Positions 32,331 to 41,656 of a DNA stretch of 64,000 bases are shown piece after piece. Under the pieces are notes generated by a model. The model worked only from the letters and a program-made list of their open reading frames with translations, was not told the DNA's origin and did no database searches. Position 1 is the stretch's first letter. Each line of letters begins with the position of its first letter. The DNA comes from Caldifarciminota bacterium SM23_42 (GTDB taxonomy: Bacteria; Hydrothermota; Tepidihabitantia; SM23-42), in assembly GCA_001303785.1 (NCBI GenBank), contig LJUJ01000001.1, positions 1 through 64,000 of the forward strand, written 5' to 3'. The translations under genes and the position numbers were made by a program.

Positions 32331-33203
32331 ATGAAAAATGCTGATATTATTACATACTTGAACACGAAAAAAGAGTTGGTTGACAAAGCCTTGGAAAAGT
32401 ACTTTCTTAACGAGAATTCTTTTTTCAAAGCGATGTACTATTCGGTTGATAGTGGAAAGCGTATAAGACCAATTCTTGCGATTAGCAGTTATGAGGCCAA
32501 TGGCGGTAGTGACACTGCTAGTATCATGCCGATCGCGTGTGGGCTCGAGTTGATCCACACCTACTCGTTGATACATGATGACTTGCCCGCAATGGACGAT
32601 GACGATTTACGCCGGGGCAAGGCATCGGCGCACAAGAAGTTCGATGAGGCGACGGCAATCCTTTCCGGTGACGGTCTCTTCGCCTATGCTTTCGAGCTTC
32701 TTAGTAGTGGTGCCGTTCTGTCTCGTGAAAAGCTTGCCGTGATCCGTGCGGTCAGCGAGGTGGTTGGTCCAAAGGGCGTAGTATATGGGCAGGTGCTCGA
32801 CACGAGTGATGCTCAGGAGTTTCATCCTAAGATCCTGAGGACTATCCACTTGAACAAGACAGCTAAATTCATCGCCGTAGCAATTAAGGTCGGGGCAATA
32901 ATGGCGCGCGCGCCGGACGCGAGGATCGAAGCGCTGTATCAGGCAGGTGTCTACTTGGGCATGCTGTTTCAATATACTGACGACATACTCGATGTTGTGG
33001 GCGAGAAGGACGAGTTAGGTAAGACCCCGGGCAAGGACGAGGTGAGCGGCAAGATCACGGCGCCAGGTGTCTATGGCCTCGATGGTGCGCAATTTCGCGC
33101 CGAGCGTTATGCCGCCCTCGCCAGGCACAGGTTTTCCAGTTTAGGCGCCAACTTCGATATTTTCAACAAGATTACGGATTTTGTATTGAATCGGTCATAC
33201 TAA
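32331..33203 (+). CDS. polyprenyl diphosphate synthase (FPP/GGPP type)
   Basis: This 290-residue trans-prenyltransferase condenses IPP with allylic diphosphates. Motifs are 'YYSVDSGKRIRPIL', first Asp-rich motif 'LIHDDLPAMDDDDLRRGKAS', 'KTAKFIAVAIKVGAIMA' and the second Asp-rich motif 'QYTDDILDVVG'. The bacterial FARM has two extra residues (DDxxxxD), as in IspA. I chose ATG 32331 because the promoter lies at 32287-32314, and an upstream in-frame start at 32235 would precede transcription. It is followed by dxs, forming an isoprenoid unit. Confidence 0.92.
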   Translation: MKNADIITYLNTKKELVDKALEKYFLNENSFFKAMYYSVDSGKRIRPILAISSYEANGGSDTASIMPIACGLELIHTYSLIHDDLPAMDDDDLRRGKASAHKKFDEATAILSGDGLFAYAFELLSSGAVLSREKLAVIRAVSEVVGPKGVVYGQVLDTSDAQEFHPKILRTIHLNKTAKFIAVAIKVGAIMARAPDARIEALYQAGVYLGMLFQYTDDILDVVGEKDELGKTPGKDEVSGKITAPGVYGLDGAQFRAERYAALARHRFSSLGANFDIFNKITDFVLNRSY

Positions 33204-33220
33204 AACAGGGCAAATAACTG

Positions 33221-35077
33221 ATGGCATTATTGAACAGAATCAAAGAGCCTAAGGACTTAAAAGATCTTAGTCTTGACGAATTGAAGGGGCTAGCCGAGGA
33301 AATTCGCGGCGAGATAATCAAGACGTGTGCAAATACGGGCGGACACGTTGCACCATCTCTAGGCGTGGTTGAGTTAACTCTCGCCTTGTACCGCGTTTTT
33401 GATGCTGAACGCGACAAGATCATCTGGGACGTGGGACACCAGACTTATGCACAAAAGCTCATCACCGGGCGTGCCAAGAAGTTTCACACCTTGCGTACCT
33501 ATAAGGGGATTAGTGGGTTTCCGAAGCGAAGCGAGTCAAAATATGATGTTTTTGATACCGGGCATTCCTCCACTTCACTGTCCGCGGCTACCGGTTTTGC
33601 GTTGGCTCGTGATTACCGCGGTGATGACTACAAGATCATTAGTGTTATTGGTGACGGCTCACTCGGCGCGGGCATGGCGTTCGAAGCGCTAAACCACGTT
33701 GGTCACCTCAAGAAGGATATCATTGTGGTGCTCAATGATAATGAGCGTTCAATTGGTGAGAGTGTCGGCGCACTTTCACAGTATCTCAACAAGGTGATAA
33801 CGACGCGAACGTACAACCGCTTCCGTGATGACCTATGGAAATTCCTCGAGCGTTTTCCACCGTATTTTCGCGACCGAGGCAGGAATTTAGCGAAACGAAT
33901 TCAAGAGGGCCTTAAGGGGATGTATGCCCCCTCAGTCATATTTGAGGAACTGGGGTTCAGATACATCGGGCCTTTGAACGGTCACAAACTCGGTCAACTC
34001 ATTGATACGTTTTCCAGAGTTAAGGAAATGCACGGTCCGCGGTTTGTACACGTCGTTACCAAGAAGGGTAAGGGTTACGAACACGCTGAGCACTGTCCGG
34101 AAATCTTCCACGGTATTGGTCAGTACTGTGTTGAAACTGGTGAGACAAAAAAGAAGACAACATCATTCACTGCGGTTTTTGGTGATGCGATTGTGAGGTT
34201 GGCCAAAGGGAACGACAAAATCGTCGCCATAACTGCCGGTATGACATTGGGGACCGGTCTGAAGAGATTCAGCCAGGAGATACCCGATCGATTCTATGAT
34301 GTGGGTATCTGTGAACAACACGCGGTGACTATGGCCGCAGCACTCGCGCTCGATGGGTATATCCCAGTTTGTGCTATCTATTCAACATTTCTACAGCGCG
34401 CATACGATCAGATTATCCACGATGTCAGTCTTCAAAACGCTCCGGTGATCTTTGCGGTTGACCGCGCTGGTCTCGTTGGCGAGGATGGCCCTACCCACCA
34501 TGGACCATTTGATCTATCGTACCTCACGTGTGTTCCCAATCTGGTTGTCTCGGCACCAAGTGATGGCTCCGAGCTTGTCGCGCTGCTGAAGACCGCCATA
34601 AAGTATCGCAGAGGACCATTTGTTTTACGCTACCCAAGGTCGTCTTGTTACCTGGGCGATGCGGATCCTTCGGTCCTTCCGGTCGGAAGTTGGGAGATAT
34701 TGAATAAGGGTAAGGGGGTGGCAATCATCGCGACCGGGTCTATGGTTAAACAGGCGCAGGATGCTTTGTCCTTGTTAAAGAACAAGGGTATAATTCCAAC
34801 CTTGATAAACGCTCGTTTCGTAAAGCCATTGGATGCGGAGATTCTCAGTGACCTCTCCAGGAATTTCAGAACGATCATGACCATCGAAGAGAATGCCTGC
34901 CATGGTGGTCTGGGTACAGCGGTTTTCGAGTTCTGTCGTGAACGAGATATCAAGGCAAAGATTCATTGTGTTGGTTTACCCGATAGATTTGTGGAACATG
35001 GCGCACGTCAGTTACTGCTGACCGCCTCACGCATGGACGCGGAAGGAATCGCCGAGAGAATTCATTCGCTTATATGA
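33221..35077 (+). CDS. dxs: 1-deoxy-D-xylulose-5-phosphate synthase
   Basis: This 618-residue thiamine-diphosphate enzyme starts the MEP isoprenoid pathway from pyruvate and glyceraldehyde-3-phosphate. Motifs are 'GGHVAPSLGVVELTLALYRVFD', 'WDVGHQTYAQKL+TGR', 'DTGHSSTSLSAATGFA', the ThDP motif 'VIGDGSLGAGMAFEALNH...IVVLNDNERSIGESVG', 'GICEQHAVTMAAALALDGYIPV', 'RAGLVGEDGPTHHGPFDLSYL' and 'LRYPRS'. Length is normal. It makes use of the thiamine whose genes lie elsewhere in the window. Its stop overlaps sprA by 4 nt. Confidence 0.96.
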   Translation: MALLNRIKEPKDLKDLSLDELKGLAEEIRGEIIKTCANTGGHVAPSLGVVELTLALYRVFDAERDKIIWDVGHQTYAQKLITGRAKKFHTLRTYKGISGFPKRSESKYDVFDTGHSSTSLSAATGFALARDYRGDDYKIISVIGDGSLGAGMAFEALNHVGHLKKDIIVVLNDNERSIGESVGALSQYLNKVITTRTYNRFRDDLWKFLERFPPYFRDRGRNLAKRIQEGLKGMYAPSVIFEELGFRYIGPLNGHKLGQLIDTFSRVKEMHGPRFVHVVTKKGKGYEHAEHCPEIFHGIGQYCVETGETKKKTTSFTAVFGDAIVRLAKGNDKIVAITAGMTLGTGLKRFSQEIPDRFYDVGICEQHAVTMAAALALDGYIPVCAIYSTFLQRAYDQIIHDVSLQNAPVIFAVDRAGLVGEDGPTHHGPFDLSYLTCVPNLVVSAPSDGSELVALLKTAIKYRRGPFVLRYPRSSCYLGDADPSVLPVGSWEILNKGKGVAIIATGSMVKQAQDALSLLKNKGIIPTLINARFVKPLDAEILSDLSRNFRTIMTIEENACHGGLGTAVFEFCRERDIKAKIHCVGLPDRFVEHGARQLLLTASRMDAEGIAERIHSLI

Positions 35078-38000
35078 CGTTTATACTTCCAGTCATTATA
35101 TTTGCGCAGTTCATGGTACCCTATGAGAATCGGGTTTATCTCGATGCGGGAGGTGATTTTGTAATTTATGCCCGTTATTTCCAGGGAACACTGGTCAGCG
35201 TGGATACTGTCAAGACCGTTTCCGAATACCTGCAATCCAACATCTATGCCCGTAATCAGCTGTTCTTGCTCAAGGAACTTAAGCAGGATATGGTGAAAGC
35301 CGGCGGTCGTACGAGCAAGGGCTTGTTTGGTACATTTGAGATTCCGCTACCAAAGGGTGGTTTCAGTGACTTCATGGGTGAAACCGGTAAACTAGATGTC
35401 GGCGGTCATGTCAAGATTACCCTCGGCGGTAGCGAGACCTTTGTTGCCAATACACCGGGCGTGGCTGGTCCCTCGCTCTGGCCCGAGCTAGAGATGAATC
35501 AAGAGATGGTCATCAATCTCGATGGTCAGGTAGGCGATAGGATAAGGGTCTTCATTGACCACAACTCCGAGAGAATCAACGAGAGCCAGAATAAAATAAC
35601 CGTGACCTACCGGGGTAGAGAAGACGAGATCCTTCAGGAGATCGAAGGTGGCGATACGGAGTTGAATATCCCTGCGACAACCTATACCGGCGATATTCCT
35701 TCGCATCGTGGCCTTTTCGGTATTAAATCGAGCGCAAAATTCGGCCCCCTGGATATCGTTGCAATAGCTTCGAATGAACAGACTCAGCATCAGGAAATAG
35801 ATATCGAGGGCAGCGTGCAGGCGCAGGCTGATAGCATCTGGTCGCGCGAGTATCAGAAAAGAAGATTTTTCTGGCTTGGGACACACGATCTGATTGACCA
35901 GCAGTCACTGCAAATATACGTAGACGATGACAACTTTCAGAACAATTTAACAGGCGTTACATATTACGGCAAGGCTTACGTTGATACCGATACCAATGAT
36001 GTAATTCCGGATGATACAACACAGTATGAAGAGGGTTATTTTACGCTTAAAAACCTCTATGACGATTATGAATTCCGTCCCGGTGAAAATATTATCGAGT
36101 TGAAGTATGGCCTACAGAAAGACGTGGAGAAACTCGGTGTGCGATACCGAGTTGTTGATGCAGTCGGCAACACAATCAGAACAGTCGGCGCTTTGGTTGA
36201 GACAACACTTGTCTTGAAACTCATTTGCCCAAAAAGCCCTGACACATTATCTCCAACCTGGAATCTGGAGTTGAAAAACTATTATCAGGTTGTGTCGCCC
36301 GGTTCGCGACTCGACTCATTGAGGATTTTCTATATCACACCAGGTGGGCAGCACAAAGACCGGAATGCGGCTGGAAGCCAATATCTAGAAGTTCTCGGAC
36401 TGGACCAGAATGGCGATGGCCGTGTCGATGATATTTATTCGTTCGGCGCATACGGCTTTGATGCTGGGCGTGGACTTCTTATTTTCCCCGATCCCCTGCC
36501 ATTTGTTTCGGATGACTTAGACGACCAAGACTTTGAGATCTACCGGAATCCTTATTACATGCAGGGACGCGGGAAGTACTACCTGTACAAGAAGACAATC
36601 GAGACCAGACCTACATTCGATTTGCCGCCTAACGTGGTTGATGTGAAGGTTTATGTCGATGGTGTCGAACAAGCCGAAGGTATCGACTACTATGTAAACT
36701 TCGATGAAGGAAGACTGGAGTTCAAGAAAGTTCTTCCGCCGACTGCACAGGTCAAGATTCAGGCCGAATATGCTCCCTTCTTCTCCGCGGCTCAGAAGTC
36801 ACTAGTCGGACTACGTGCAACGTTGCGTCCCTTTGGGGATGTCTCGCTGGGTTCTTCGTTTTTCTACCGCACCGAATCTTATCCAACTGACCGTGTGCGG
36901 CTACGTGAGGAGCCCTTCAATCGCATGGTTTGGGAGGGCGATTTTGCCGTGCCCCAGTCGCTGCCATTCCTGACGAAAATGGTCGATTGGTTGCCCCTCG
37001 TCGAGAGCGAAGCCGAATCCAACGTCAATGTGAACTTTGAGGGTGCATTTTCATTTTCCGATCTCAATTCCGAGGGCGAGGCTTTTCTTGATGATCTAGA
37101 GTCCGGCACAATAGTGACTAACATGATCCCAATTTTGTGGACGGATTGGGTGTTGTCATCAAAACCGGTTGTCGTGGATACGATTGACTTTGCTGCTCAG
37201 CGGCTCATATGGTATAATCCGAGAGGCAATGACCGTTTGCAGGCGCAAGATATCTATGTCGACCCCCTCGACCCGAATGAAATCGCAGATGTTCTGAAGG
37301 TTGTTTACGCCCCGAATGATGTGTCGGATTTTGCTGGTTTGATGCAGTACATGTATAGTGAGAATTTTGAAGATTGCGAGAATCTGGAATTGGTCGTCAA
37401 AGGCACAGGCGGTCGCATTCACATAGACTTGGCCCAGGAAATGCGCGAGGATCAGTTGCGTCGGAATAAGGATGGTGAGTTAGTTGGTTTCAATACTCTA
37501 CAGGATGAGGACGTTGACCGAAATGGTACCTGGAATGAGAACATCGAAGATACCGGCTTGGACGGAGTATTTGGTGTCGATGCGGAAAATGTGCCTGATG
37601 ATGACGGTAATGATGATTTTGACGATTATGACTATACCGGTGGCATTAATGGTACCGAAAGAAATCGCTTGTGGAATACTGAAGACATCGACCGCAACGG
37701 TATCCTAAACAATAATGACATATACTACAGTTTTTCGATTCACCTCGATGATACCGTTTACATGGATACGTCTGGCCTGCAGCCGGGTTGGAAGATGTTC
37801 CGTATCCCGATCAAGGATTCCCTTATTCGTGATACGGTTTTCGGATACCCGGACTGGCGGAAGATCAAGTACGTTCGCATTTGGTTTGAGGACTTTGCCC
37901 AAGCTGAGACGCTGTTCATATACAGACTCTACGCCGCAGGAAGTCGGTGGAAGAACCTAGGCATTAAGGGCGATCTGTCGACTATCGATCCAACCGAAAT

Positions 38001-40485
38001 ATTCACGGTGACACCAGTCAATACGAAGACACATTCTCACTATGTGTCGCCGTATCCTCTAGAACGCGATCCGCTGACCGGACAGCTCAGGAGTGAGGGG
38101 GCGCTGGAACTGCATTTGGAAAACATCAAAGAAGGACATAGATGCATTACTCGTCGAAATACCGATGATAACGAAGACTATCGCGCTTATGATACATTGA
38201 CCTTTTACCTGAATGCAAGACAATCAAACCCCTTAGTCTCATTCCGTATCGGTAGTGATTCTTTGAATTACTACGAGTATAGGACAGAATTCAATAATGG
38301 TGTATCGGTAGCGGGCGGAAGTGGCTGGCGGTTGTTCTCTGTTGCGTTTCAGCGGTTTCTCGATCTCAAGCACGAAACACAGGGCCAGGGTTCAATCAGT
38401 GACTCCGTGTACTCGGTCATGGGTAACCCTTCACTTTCGATCAATCAATTCCTTGAACTCACCATCGTCAATCAAAATTCCATGCCGATTACCGACACAA
38501 TCTGGTTTAATGACATCAAATTGATTACGCCGCAGACCGAGGTTGGAAGAATCATCAGGGCTAACAGCCAAATCAACTTCGCTGACCTCGCTTCGGTTTC
38601 TCTTTCATTTGATGAATCAAATGGGCGGTTCAAGAGACTTTCCGAATCCAAGGCGCTTTCGACGAGTAGTGCAGGGCGTAACTACGCGATAAGCACGAAC
38701 ATCGCGCTACATAAATTTCTGTTGGGAAGGTGGGGGTTTAACATCCCACTCGGTGTCAGCTACCGGAATTCCGAACAGAAGCCACGATTTGCCTATTTTG
38801 CAAATGATCTTGAACTGGCGGGGGATGACTTGGATAGCCAGAAGTCCAAGAGCATCATAAATTCCTATACGATCAGCGTATCCAAATCGGGTTCGCGTAA
38901 TTGGTTTCTCAAGAATACATTAGATAAGCTCACTTTTAACCACACACGGTCGGCCACTTCCTCCGAGGCCGTACTGAATGCGGATACCTCGCGTGTGACT
39001 ACGTACCGGGCTACGTACGGGCTTGATCCGAAAGTTGCTTTTAAGCTCTTGGGTCAGTCCTTTTCGGTATTGCCCCAGAACATTTCATTCAATGCCCTTT
39101 ATACTGACAATTATGCGCGGTCCTACTACCGCGTCAGCGCGGATTCGCAGTTTCTTTACTCGCCAACGGGTTCCCAGAACCGGCAAACCCTGAATCCAGG
39201 ATTTTCTGTTAAGTATTCTCCACATCAGATACTTACCGCGAATTATGATTTCTCACAAACACGCGATTCGGTCAATACAAGAGGAAGGTTAGGAGAAGAG
39301 GTCGGCAGGAATCAGTCCCTTACTGCCACGCTCGCCAAAGACCTGAAGATCATATCACCTAGGCTCACTTTTGCCTCCTCTTACACAGAGGATTATCGTT
39401 TCGAAATTCGGCGCGAAGAAGATTTACGTAATGTGTCTAATACGGCACGTTATGGTGTCGACGTGCGGATGGATTTGAAGCGCATCGTTGGTTTCTTTAC
39501 CCGCCTTAGAGATGAAACAAAGGATTCTTTGGTGGGGGTAGGTTCTCCGGCATGGCTGGCAAAGCAGCTTGAGCAGTTTGTCATGAAGATCCAGAATCCC
39601 TCTTTCACGTTTACACGCCAGCGCAGTTCTAATTACCTGAATGTGAAGGTCAGACCAGAATTACGATATCAATTTGGTTTCCAGGATTCGATCCCGAGTA
39701 CCGACATCACACCGGGCAGCTACCCGGGACGAGGTTCTAACGATACATACAACGTTACTTCGGGTATTGACTTTAAGTTTTTTAGTCTACAGGGTGGGTA
39801 TAATGCTAACATCAATAGATCGTTTGTACTTGGCAACGTCGAGACACGGATCGAAGGTATCTCCTACCCGAACGCGAACTTGAGGATATTACGGCTGGAA
39901 GCCCTGCCCTTCTTGAAAAACCTCACACATTCTTCATCAATAACGGCGATGTTCACTCGATCAATAGAGCGCCGGTATCAGGTCGGTGATAGCCTTGTTC
40001 TCCAATCAGATTCCAAGAATACTAGTTTCACTCCGTTGGTCAGTTGGCAGACAAACTGGATCAAGGGTATTTCATCAACCGTGGATCTGACGTATTCGGA
40101 GACTGTAACTAATGATTACCAAGGGCTTCGTCCGTTGATCTCCAGATCTCTCTCGCGGGGGGGGTCGGTCAGCCTGGGTTACACTTTCAGTGCCCCGAGA
40201 GGCCTGGGCTTGCCGTTACTCAAAGGGGTGAAATTCTCCTCCAGTTTATCCACGAATCTGGGGATCAGCTACAATCGGAATACGAACTATTCTGGCTATG
40301 GTGCCGATTTGAATACACCGATTTATGACTCGAGCGTCTTGCAGGCGGATTTGGGTATGTCATATAATTTCTCATCCAGCATAACCGGCGGAGCAAATTT
40401 CTCTTATTCACAAAATAAGGAAAGTGTGCGCAACCAGGACACAAAGCGGGTTAGCGTCAACATATGGACGAACATAAATTTCTAG
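35074..40485 (+). CDS. sprA: SprA-family type IX secretion outer-membrane translocon
   Basis: This 1803-residue protein is long and beta-rich. Recognisable SprA-like blocks are 'GRSKG.FGTFEIPLPKGGF' and 'GGHVKITLGGSETF' near the N-terminus, 'FNYEGAFSFSDLNSEGEAFLDDLESG' (about residue 660), repeated 'DxNGxG'-type Asp/Asn segments that may bind calcium (about 805-885) and a C-terminal barrel ending 'SVNIWTNINF'. In Flavobacterium SprA forms the 36-strand pore of the T9SS and is about 2400 residues, so this version is shorter. The signal peptide is very short (MTFILPVIIFA) and leaves Gln12 as mature N-terminus. The start ATG overlaps the dxs stop. Confidence 0.85.
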   Translation: MTFILPVIIFAQFMVPYENRVYLDAGGDFVIYARYFQGTLVSVDTVKTVSEYLQSNIYARNQLFLLKELKQDMVKAGGRTSKGLFGTFEIPLPKGGFSDFMGETGKLDVGGHVKITLGGSETFVANTPGVAGPSLWPELEMNQEMVINLDGQVGDRIRVFIDHNSERINESQNKITVTYRGREDEILQEIEGGDTELNIPATTYTGDIPSHRGLFGIKSSAKFGPLDIVAIASNEQTQHQEIDIEGSVQAQADSIWSREYQKRRFFWLGTHDLIDQQSLQIYVDDDNFQNNLTGVTYYGKAYVDTDTNDVIPDDTTQYEEGYFTLKNLYDDYEFRPGENIIELKYGLQKDVEKLGVRYRVVDAVGNTIRTVGALVETTLVLKLICPKSPDTLSPTWNLELKNYYQVVSPGSRLDSLRIFYITPGGQHKDRNAAGSQYLEVLGLDQNGDGRVDDIYSFGAYGFDAGRGLLIFPDPLPFVSDDLDDQDFEIYRNPYYMQGRGKYYLYKKTIETRPTFDLPPNVVDVKVYVDGVEQAEGIDYYVNFDEGRLEFKKVLPPTAQVKIQAEYAPFFSAAQKSLVGLRATLRPFGDVSLGSSFFYRTESYPTDRVRLREEPFNRMVWEGDFAVPQSLPFLTKMVDWLPLVESEAESNVNVNFEGAFSFSDLNSEGEAFLDDLESGTIVTNMIPILWTDWVLSSKPVVVDTIDFAAQRLIWYNPRGNDRLQAQDIYVDPLDPNEIADVLKVVYAPNDVSDFAGLMQYMYSENFEDCENLELVVKGTGGRIHIDLAQEMREDQLRRNKDGELVGFNTLQDEDVDRNGTWNENIEDTGLDGVFGVDAENVPDDDGNDDFDDYDYTGGINGTERNRLWNTEDIDRNGILNNNDIYYSFSIHLDDTVYMDTSGLQPGWKMFRIPIKDSLIRDTVFGYPDWRKIKYVRIWFEDFAQAETLFIYRLYAAGSRWKNLGIKGDLSTIDPTEIFTVTPVNTKTHSHYVSPYPLERDPLTGQLRSEGALELHLENIKEGHRCITRRNTDDNEDYRAYDTLTFYLNARQSNPLVSFRIGSDSLNYYEYRTEFNNGVSVAGGSGWRLFSVAFQRFLDLKHETQGQGSISDSVYSVMGNPSLSINQFLELTIVNQNSMPITDTIWFNDIKLITPQTEVGRIIRANSQINFADLASVSLSFDESNGRFKRLSESKALSTSSAGRNYAISTNIALHKFLLGRWGFNIPLGVSYRNSEQKPRFAYFANDLELAGDDLDSQKSKSIINSYTISVSKSGSRNWFLKNTLDKLTFNHTRSATSSEAVLNADTSRVTTYRATYGLDPKVAFKLLGQSFSVLPQNISFNALYTDNYARSYYRVSADSQFLYSPTGSQNRQTLNPGFSVKYSPHQILTANYDFSQTRDSVNTRGRLGEEVGRNQSLTATLAKDLKIISPRLTFASSYTEDYRFEIRREEDLRNVSNTARYGVDVRMDLKRIVGFFTRLRDETKDSLVGVGSPAWLAKQLEQFVMKIQNPSFTFTRQRSSNYLNVKVRPELRYQFGFQDSIPSTDITPGSYPGRGSNDTYNVTSGIDFKFFSLQGGYNANINRSFVLGNVETRIEGISYPNANLRILRLEALPFLKNLTHSSSITAMFTRSIERRYQVGDSLVLQSDSKNTSFTPLVSWQTNWIKGISSTVDLTYSETVTNDYQGLRPLISRSLSRGGSVSLGYTFSAPRGLGLPLLKGVKFSSSLSTNLGISYNRNTNYSGYGADLNTPIYDSSVLQADLGMSYNFSSSITGGANFSYSQNKESVRNQDTKRVSVNIWTNINF

Positions 40486-41288
40486 GCAGGATATTGTACG
40501 GACGCGTTATATTCGTTGTCCTTACTATTGCGATACCGTTAGTAGTTGCACTTGCTAAGCATCCCTACGAGTATTTCACAGATTTTTGCAGCATCGGAGA
40601 ACGCGCGCCGGGAACTCCGGGACACATTCAGGCGCGTGATTTTATTATTCTGAACATAGAGAACCCAGAGGTCGATTCTTTTTCGGTACTCGGTACAAGC
40701 TACTATAATATATATAAGCGGTACGAAGGTCAGGGACCGCGCATCGGATTGGCCGTACACTGGGATTCAGATATAGGTTGCCCAGGCGCTAACGATGGGG
40801 GTTCGGGTGTCTCGGTGCTTCTAAGTCTTGCCGATACCCTGGCCCGGCATCGGCCACCGCGGGCAGTTGATTTGCTCTTCTTTGACGGCGAGGATGTGGA
40901 AAAAGCCGAACTGCTGGGGTCCCAGCATTTTGCGGCTAGTTGTGTTGACAATTACGACTTCGTCATCGTGCTGGATATGGTGGGCGATAAGAACCTGCAG
41001 ATTTTTCAGGAAGGAAATTCAGCGAAGTTCTTTCCGGAGTTTGTTGACTCGATATGGCAGATAGGGATGTCGGTTGCGCCGGATGTTTTTGTCCCGATCG
41101 TTAAATACTACATAGTTGATGATCATATGTCGCTAATCAAGTACGGCATTAGGTCAATTGATGTAATCGATTTTGACTATCCTTATTGGGATACAAAAGA
41201 TGACACAATCGACAAGTGTAGTAGGGAGAGTTTGGACGTAATCTATCGGTTCGTACTACAGGTCGTCTACCATCGATCCAATTACTGA
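40464..41288 (+). CDS. M28-family glutaminyl-peptide cyclotransferase-like protein
   Basis: This 274-residue protein has an N-terminal membrane anchor or signal (about 13-31) and an M28/animal-type glutaminyl cyclase domain: 'TDFCSIGERAPGTPGH', 'LAVHWDSD' (His99), 'GANDGGSGVSVLL' (Asp111), 'LLFFDGEDVEKAELLGSQHFA' (Glu143, Asp144), 'VDDHMSLIKYGIRSIDVIDFDYPYWDTKDDTIDKCS'. Relatives coordinate zinc with Asp, Glu and a His in 'WHT'. Here the last two appear as Asp144 and Asp243. It overlaps sprA by 22 nt. I infer that it converts N-terminal Gln of exported proteins to pyroglutamate; an aminopeptidase role is the alternative. Confidence 0.78.
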   Translation: MDEHKFLGRILYGRVIFVVLTIAIPLVVALAKHPYEYFTDFCSIGERAPGTPGHIQARDFIILNIENPEVDSFSVLGTSYYNIYKRYEGQGPRIGLAVHWDSDIGCPGANDGGSGVSVLLSLADTLARHRPPRAVDLLFFDGEDVEKAELLGSQHFAASCVDNYDFVIVLDMVGDKNLQIFQEGNSAKFFPEFVDSIWQIGMSVAPDVFVPIVKYYIVDDHMSLIKYGIRSIDVIDFDYPYWDTKDDTIDKCSRESLDVIYRFVLQVVYHRSNY

Positions 41289-41298
41289 GAAGATTCAT

Positions 41299-41616
41299 AT
41301 GAAACGCGAAGAGATTCTGATCCTTGCAGTGATCGCTTGCACGCTTGCGGTTTTGAACATGGGCAATTTTATCAGAAAACAGCGCTTGAGAAATGATTAC
41401 AGATTGATCGTCGAAGCGGGCAAAATACAGGTCTCTCTCAATGCTGCTCACGCTGGTGAATTTGAGGATTTACCGGGTATCGGCCCAGTGTTGGCCGAAC
41501 GGATCGTTGACTACCGTGAAAAAGAAGGAGCGTATGAGTCTCTAGAAGAGCTGAAAAAGGTGAAGGGTATCGGAGATATCCTATTTCAGAAGATTTTGCC
41601 GTATGTAAGATTGTAG
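41299..41616 (+). CDS. ComEA-like helix-hairpin-helix protein
   Basis: This 105-residue protein has an N-terminal membrane segment (about 5-22) and a double helix-hairpin-helix domain: 'VSLNAAHAGEFEDLPGIGPVLAERIVDYREKEGAYESLEELKKVKGIGDILFQKILPYV'. The two 'GIG' hairpins bind the DNA backbone non-specifically. ComEA is the periplasmic DNA receptor for natural transformation, and a short version such as this is common in genomes of uncultivated phyla. It is the last gene of the dxs-sprA unit. Confidence 0.85.
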   Translation: MKREEILILAVIACTLAVLNMGNFIRKQRLRNDYRLIVEAGKIQVSLNAAHAGEFEDLPGIGPVLAERIVDYREKEGAYESLEELKKVKGIGDILFQKILPYVRL

Positions 41617-41625
41617 GCTAAACCA

Positions 41626-41652
41626 TAAAAAGGCAGTTCAAGCCTTCCTTTC
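41626..41652. terminator. weak hairpin between convergent comEA-like gene and pepA
   Basis: AAGGC (41630-41634) and GCCTT (41642-41646) form a 5-bp stem preceded by an A-run and followed by a pyrimidine-rich run. It may end transcripts from both sides. Confidence 0.3.
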
Positions 41653-41656
41653 GAAC

